NCBI GenBank assembly: GCA_964410485.1
Contig: CAYPHJ010000003.1
Span: 1-64,000 of the forward strand
DNA from: CAYPHJ01 sp964410485
GTDB taxonomy: Bacteria; Desulfobacterota; Binatia; UBA9968
Length of the DNA stretch: 64,000 nt
Reading direction: 5' to 3'
A program made the position numbers and the translations under genes. This document shows, one piece after another, positions 61,485 through 64,000 of the stretch; positions within the stretch are counted from its first letter, which is position 1; the number at the start of each line of letters is the position of its first letter. The notes under the pieces are model-generated. The model saw only the letters and a list, made by a program, of their open reading frames with translations. It was not told the DNA's origin and searched no databases.

Positions 61485-61982
61485 CTAGAACGGGAGCATC
61501 CCGCCATACCAGGGACTCTTGGGCATCAAGATGCGAAATCCCTGGTCGAGAATCAGGTAAAGGCCGTAAGACAGAGCGCATGCAGCGGGCATTATAAAGT
61601 ACCAGCGAAATCCGCCGTACCACCAGGCAAAGAGGCCCAAATAGAGCGGCAGCATCAAGTAAAATCCTATAAACGGCAGTGACGCGATCGCCAGCACGAT
61701 GGGAATTCCCACCTTGCATAATTCCGTACTCTCCCGGTGATCCTCGAAGAAGGGCTGCGCTTGTGTCTCCTTCAGTATGACTTCGAGAAGCGCTGCAGTT
61801 CCGCCGAGCGTCAGCAACAGAGAAAGACCAAAGGGAAAGAACCCTGGCATGGGACCGGAGGCGCCCCAGCCAGGGCCCAGCTTTGTGCTTTCCCACATAA
61901 TGAAAGCGCCGAAGGCTACAAAAGCAATAGCTCCGACGAGTTCGGCCGATCGGAGTGTAAAATGCGGAGGCTTCAACGTCAC
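61485..61982 (-). CDS. tctB: Tripartite tricarboxylate transporter, small subunit TctB
   Basis: 165 residues with four hydrophobic helices: ELVGAIAFVAFGAFIMWEST, MPGFFPFGLSLLLTLGGTAA, VGIPIVLAIASLPFIGFYLM, and FIMPAACALSYGLYLILDQG. The pattern GPGWGASGPMPGFFPFG between the first two is typical of TctB (G-P-x-FFP). It lies 8 bp before tctA. It is an accessory membrane subunit. Confidence 0.9.
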   Translation of the reverse strand: MTLKPPHFTLRSAELVGAIAFVAFGAFIMWESTKLGPGWGASGPMPGFFPFGLSLLLTLGGTAALLEVILKETQAQPFFEDHRESTELCKVGIPIVLAIASLPFIGFYLMLPLYLGLFAWWYGGFRWYFIMPAACALSYGLYLILDQGFRILMPKSPWYGGMLPF

Positions 61983-62000
61983 ACCCGCGATCTTTGATTA

Positions 62001-63017
62001 CTAACGTTTGCGCAGATCGGCCCGCAGCTTCCAACCAATCACGTCGCGCATGACTTTGACGTGGTTGTCTTCGAACCTGGCGAGGAATTTTCTATATTCC
62101 GCGCTTTTCATGAAGACGGGCTGCATTGCGCCTTTGCTCATGAATTCCTTCCACTCCTTGGTTTCCCAGACTTTGCGGAATAGATCCTCATACCATGCCA
62201 CCGCGTCTTTGGGCATGTTGGGAGCGCCGATAACTCCACGCATCTGATGAAGTCCGGTTTCCAAATCCAGCAGCTCCGCCCATTTCGAGTTAATCTTTTT
62301 CTCCCAATGCGTGGCAGCCTCCGGAAACTCTTTGGGCCGTTGTTTTTGAAAGCTCAGGATCGGGATCAGTCTCTCCGGATATAACGGGAGCATTTCGGAA
62401 GGCTGATTCACGTTGAAGTCGGCGTGTCCTCCCGCTACTGCCCGCGCAACATCGCCCCCTCCTTTTTCCGGGACGTAGCGAAACGGCTGGCATTTAAACG
62501 CGTGCTGCATCATGAAGATCTGGATTTCGTCCTCTTGCCTGGAACCGGTTCCTACCGCCGTCAGCGATTGCTTGCGACAAGCAGCCAGGTAGTCTTCGAA
62601 TGTCTTGAATTTTTGGGGCTGCACAACCAACAGAAACGGATCCATCATCATTTTGACGATCGGCGTGAGATCTTCGGATAGATACATGACAGGTATCCGC
62701 TGAAGCAGGGGAGTCGTGATGACGCTGTTAAGGGTGGGAGAAATAAAATGCGGATCCCCTTTCTGTTTAAAAAGGTGAGTCAGCGCCACCGCGCCCGCGC
62801 CGCCGGGCATGTTGACAGGTACAAAGGGTACGGGGGAAAGTTTGTACTTTTCAATCAGCCCAATCCAGAATCTGGCATATTGGTCGGAGCCACCTCCGGG
62901 CGAAGTCTGAATGACGAACTCCACCGGCCGCTTAGGCTCCCAGGCGTCCGCAGTGCTCCAGGAAATCAGGAAAGACAGAAGCAGGACGAAAGCCGCAATC
63001 ATCAATCGTGTTTTCAT
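62001..63017 (-). CDS. tctC: Tripartite tricarboxylate transporter receptor TctC
   Basis: 338 residues, with AAAAGGAGGT upstream of ATG 63017. A signal peptide (about 1-25, ending near ADA) precedes RPVEFVIQTSPGGGSDQYAR, FVPVNMPGGAGAVALTHLF and PFLLVVQPQKFKTFEDYLAA, with a typical Bug C-terminus. It binds the organic-acid substrate in the periplasm and delivers it to TctAB. Together with tctB, tctA and the kinase/BON gene it forms a four-gene operon. Confidence 0.93.
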   Translation of the reverse strand: MKTRLMIAAFVLLLSFLISWSTADAWEPKRPVEFVIQTSPGGGSDQYARFWIGLIEKYKLSPVPFVPVNMPGGAGAVALTHLFKQKGDPHFISPTLNSVITTPLLQRIPVMYLSEDLTPIVKMMMDPFLLVVQPQKFKTFEDYLAACRKQSLTAVGTGSRQEDEIQIFMMQHAFKCQPFRYVPEKGGGDVARAVAGGHADFNVNQPSEMLPLYPERLIPILSFQKQRPKEFPEAATHWEKKINSKWAELLDLETGLHQMRGVIGAPNMPKDAVAWYEDLFRKVWETKEWKEFMSKGAMQPVFMKSAEYRKFLARFEDNHVKVMRDVIGWKLRADLRKR

Positions 63018-63071
63018 GACCCTACCTCCTTTTTTTTGAGACCGTTGTGCGCCCTGTAGTGCCGTCCACGG

Positions 63072-63099
63072 TATATAGTGACATTGAACCTTAAGTCAA
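63072..63099 (-). promoter_or_regulatory. Predicted promoter of the tctCBA operon
   Basis: On the minus strand TTGACT (63099-63094), a 16-bp spacer and TATATA (63077-63072), about 55 bp upstream of the tctC start. This is a strong sigma70-type match. Confidence 0.6.
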
Positions 63100-63469
63100 C
63101 AGTTCGTTTAGCCACATAAGCATTCAATATTGCCGTGATCTGTTAAGCTGGAATGAACCCCCGCTAATCCGCCCCTTATAAGTACATATCAAAACTCCAC
63201 CCGGCTTTCAGGCATTCACTCACATTGCTTCACCAGTGATTGACGCATTGCGCCCTCTTGCGCGCGAAGTCCACGGTTTGTTAGAAGAAATGACGCGCGT
63301 TCGCGTGTACGGGCGCCCCGAGGGAGGCTATGTGTCCAGGACCGACTCAAGCGGATATGTCTCGCGGGAGCCGGAGCGGTGTGACTGAACAGGCATAGCG
63401 GATAACCTCGAGCCGCTTGACAGCTACTCGGGCCTGAAGCATGTTCTAACCTAAAGGAGGTACGGATCT
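63100..63469. other. Divergent intergenic region, mostly without recognised features
   Basis: It lies between the tctC promoter and the methyltransferase. It contains a 50-codon open frame (63236-63388) listed separately, and the strong ribosome-binding site AAAGGAGG (63453-63460). No RNA gene is seen. Confidence 0.4.
63236..63388 (+). CDS. Possible small protein or gene remnant (50 codons)
   Basis: A GTG-initiated frame encodes IDALRPLAREVHGLLEEMTR, then VRVYGRPEGGYVSRTDSSGY and VSREPERCD. The composition is protein-like, with a short helix and a polar Tyr/Gly/Arg tail, but there is no clear ribosome-binding site. I do not recognise it. It may be a fragment of a lost gene. Confidence 0.25.
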   Translation: MIDALRPLAREVHGLLEEMTRVRVYGRPEGGYVSRTDSSGYVSREPERCD

Positions 63470-64000
63470 TTGAAGCTCATCTATAAAAAAGCGTCATTGA
63501 TTGTTCTACTGGTTTCGTTTCTTCATGCCAATGCAGGGTCGGCCGATTCAATACCCTTTGTCCCGACCAACATGCCGATCGTTGACCGGATGCTCGAGGT
63601 TGCCGGGGTCACGAGCAAGGATGTGGTTTACGACATGGGCAGCGGAGACGGGCGGATCGTCATTCGTGCCGCGCAGAAGTACGGCGCGCGCGGCGTAGGA
63701 GTCGAATTGGATCCCGAATTGGTCGAGAAGGCCAGGGAGAGAGCAAAAGAGGCAGGTGTCAGCCATCTGGTCGAGTTCCGCAACCAGGACGGCCTCGAAG
63801 CGGACATTTCAAACGCCACGGTTGTCACACTGTACATGTTCAAATGGTTTAATAACGCGCTGCGGCCCAAGTTGCAGCGATTAAAGCCGGGCTCGCGCGT
63901 TATCGCCCATGACTATGACATCGATGATTGGGAGCCCACCCGGATCATTAACCTCGACCCCGTTGCGGACAAAGGAGTCGTAGACAGGCATCACACGCTA
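63470..64000 (+). CDS. Class I SAM-dependent methyltransferase with signal peptide (C-terminus outside window)
   Basis: At least 177 residues from a TTG at 63470, preceded by AAAGGAGG with nine-base spacing. The N-terminal MKLIYKKASLIVLLVSFLHA and NAGSADS form a clear signal peptide. The Rossmann methyltransferase core then has motif I VVYDMGSGDGRIVI, motif II GVELDPELVEKARE and VEFRNQDGLEAD. An exported methyltransferase is odd because SAM is cytoplasmic; similar secreted small methyltransferases are, as I recall, known in proteobacteria but not characterised. The gene runs past the window end. Confidence 0.85.
   Translation, partial: MKLIYKKASLIVLLVSFLHANAGSADSIPFVPTNMPIVDRMLEVAGVTSKDVVYDMGSGDGRIVIRAAQKYGARGVGVELDPELVEKARERAKEAGVSHLVEFRNQDGLEADISNATVVTLYMFKWFNNALRPKLQRLKPGSRVIAHDYDIDDWEPTRIINLDPVADKGVVDRHHTL

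Noticed and set aside
1..64000. CRISPR arrays, tRNA or rRNA genes
   Set aside because: No regularly spaced direct repeats of CRISPR type, no cloverleaf with a T-loop GTTCRANNC in a proper context, and no rRNA-like sequence were seen.

Overview
This window looks like chromosomal DNA from a Gram-negative, free-living soil or sediment bacterium of the former-Deltaproteobacteria type (a Binatota/'Desulfobacterota'-like lineage, or a neighbour such as Rokubacteria). The evidence is indirect: an adjacent secA-argJ pair, a tesA/ybbA/ybbP locus, outer-membrane and periplasmic proteins, several orphan TctC/TAXI-type solute receptors, an LLM flavin oxidoreductase and an amidohydrolase. The intergenic DNA is unusually rich in small repeats. 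G+C is moderately high. I see no tRNA, rRNA, CRISPR array, phage or intact transposase.

Layout. 0-5.7 kb, minus strand: a cut-off GNAT acetyltransferase, a beta-lactamase-fold serine hydrolase, a HAD hydrolase, a second GNAT, an S9 peptidase and an alpha/beta hydrolase. 5.9-12.5 kb, plus strand: an assimilatory sulfur operon with an Rrf2 regulator, siroheme sulfite/nitrite reductase carrying a HEPN-like tail, an unknown partner, cysH, siroheme synthase, uroporphyrinogen-III methyltransferase, cysD and cysN. Here cysH, cysD and cysN are broken, while the reductase and siroheme genes are intact. 12.5-24 kb: a PhoU-like protein, LLM oxidoreductase, amidohydrolase, MscS channel, EamA and two MFS transporters, an ABM monooxygenase, a TctC receptor and a CorC/CNNM protein. 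24.3-32.4 kb: tesA divergent from ybbA-ybbP, an M1 aminopeptidase, a TPR lipoprotein and DoxX. 32.4-42.7 kb: two orphan sensor kinases, a beta-barrel protein, dienelactone hydrolase, an NSS transporter, a class-I amidotransferase hydrolase and an Slt transglycosylase. 43-52.7 kb: CoxG-like protein, glycosyltransferase, an unknown helical protein, a spore-photoproduct-lyase-like radical SAM enzyme, murI, secA and argJ. 52.7-64 kb: small membrane proteins, a TctC remnant, a TAXI receptor, a cell-envelope cluster (SH3 protein, tiny glycine-rich membrane protein, MamK-like actin, AmiC-type amidase, coiled-coil protein), a cytidylate-kinase-like/BON fusion behind tctCBA, and a partial methyltransferase with a signal peptide.

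The strongest candidate for something undescribed is the minus-strand envelope cluster at 54.5-59 kb. A 343-residue actin matches the MamK (magnetosome filament) family along its length, yet no magnetosome genes are present. It is translationally overlapped with a membrane-anchored peptidoglycan amidase through a tandemly duplicated ribosome-binding/start region. Other notable items are the decaying cys operon, a SecA with about 230 extra residues of predicted coiled coil in NBD2, an SPL-family enzyme that seems to lack the catalytic cysteine, and several intergenic repeat families, including three copies of a 139-140 bp MITE with 19-bp terminal inverted repeats.
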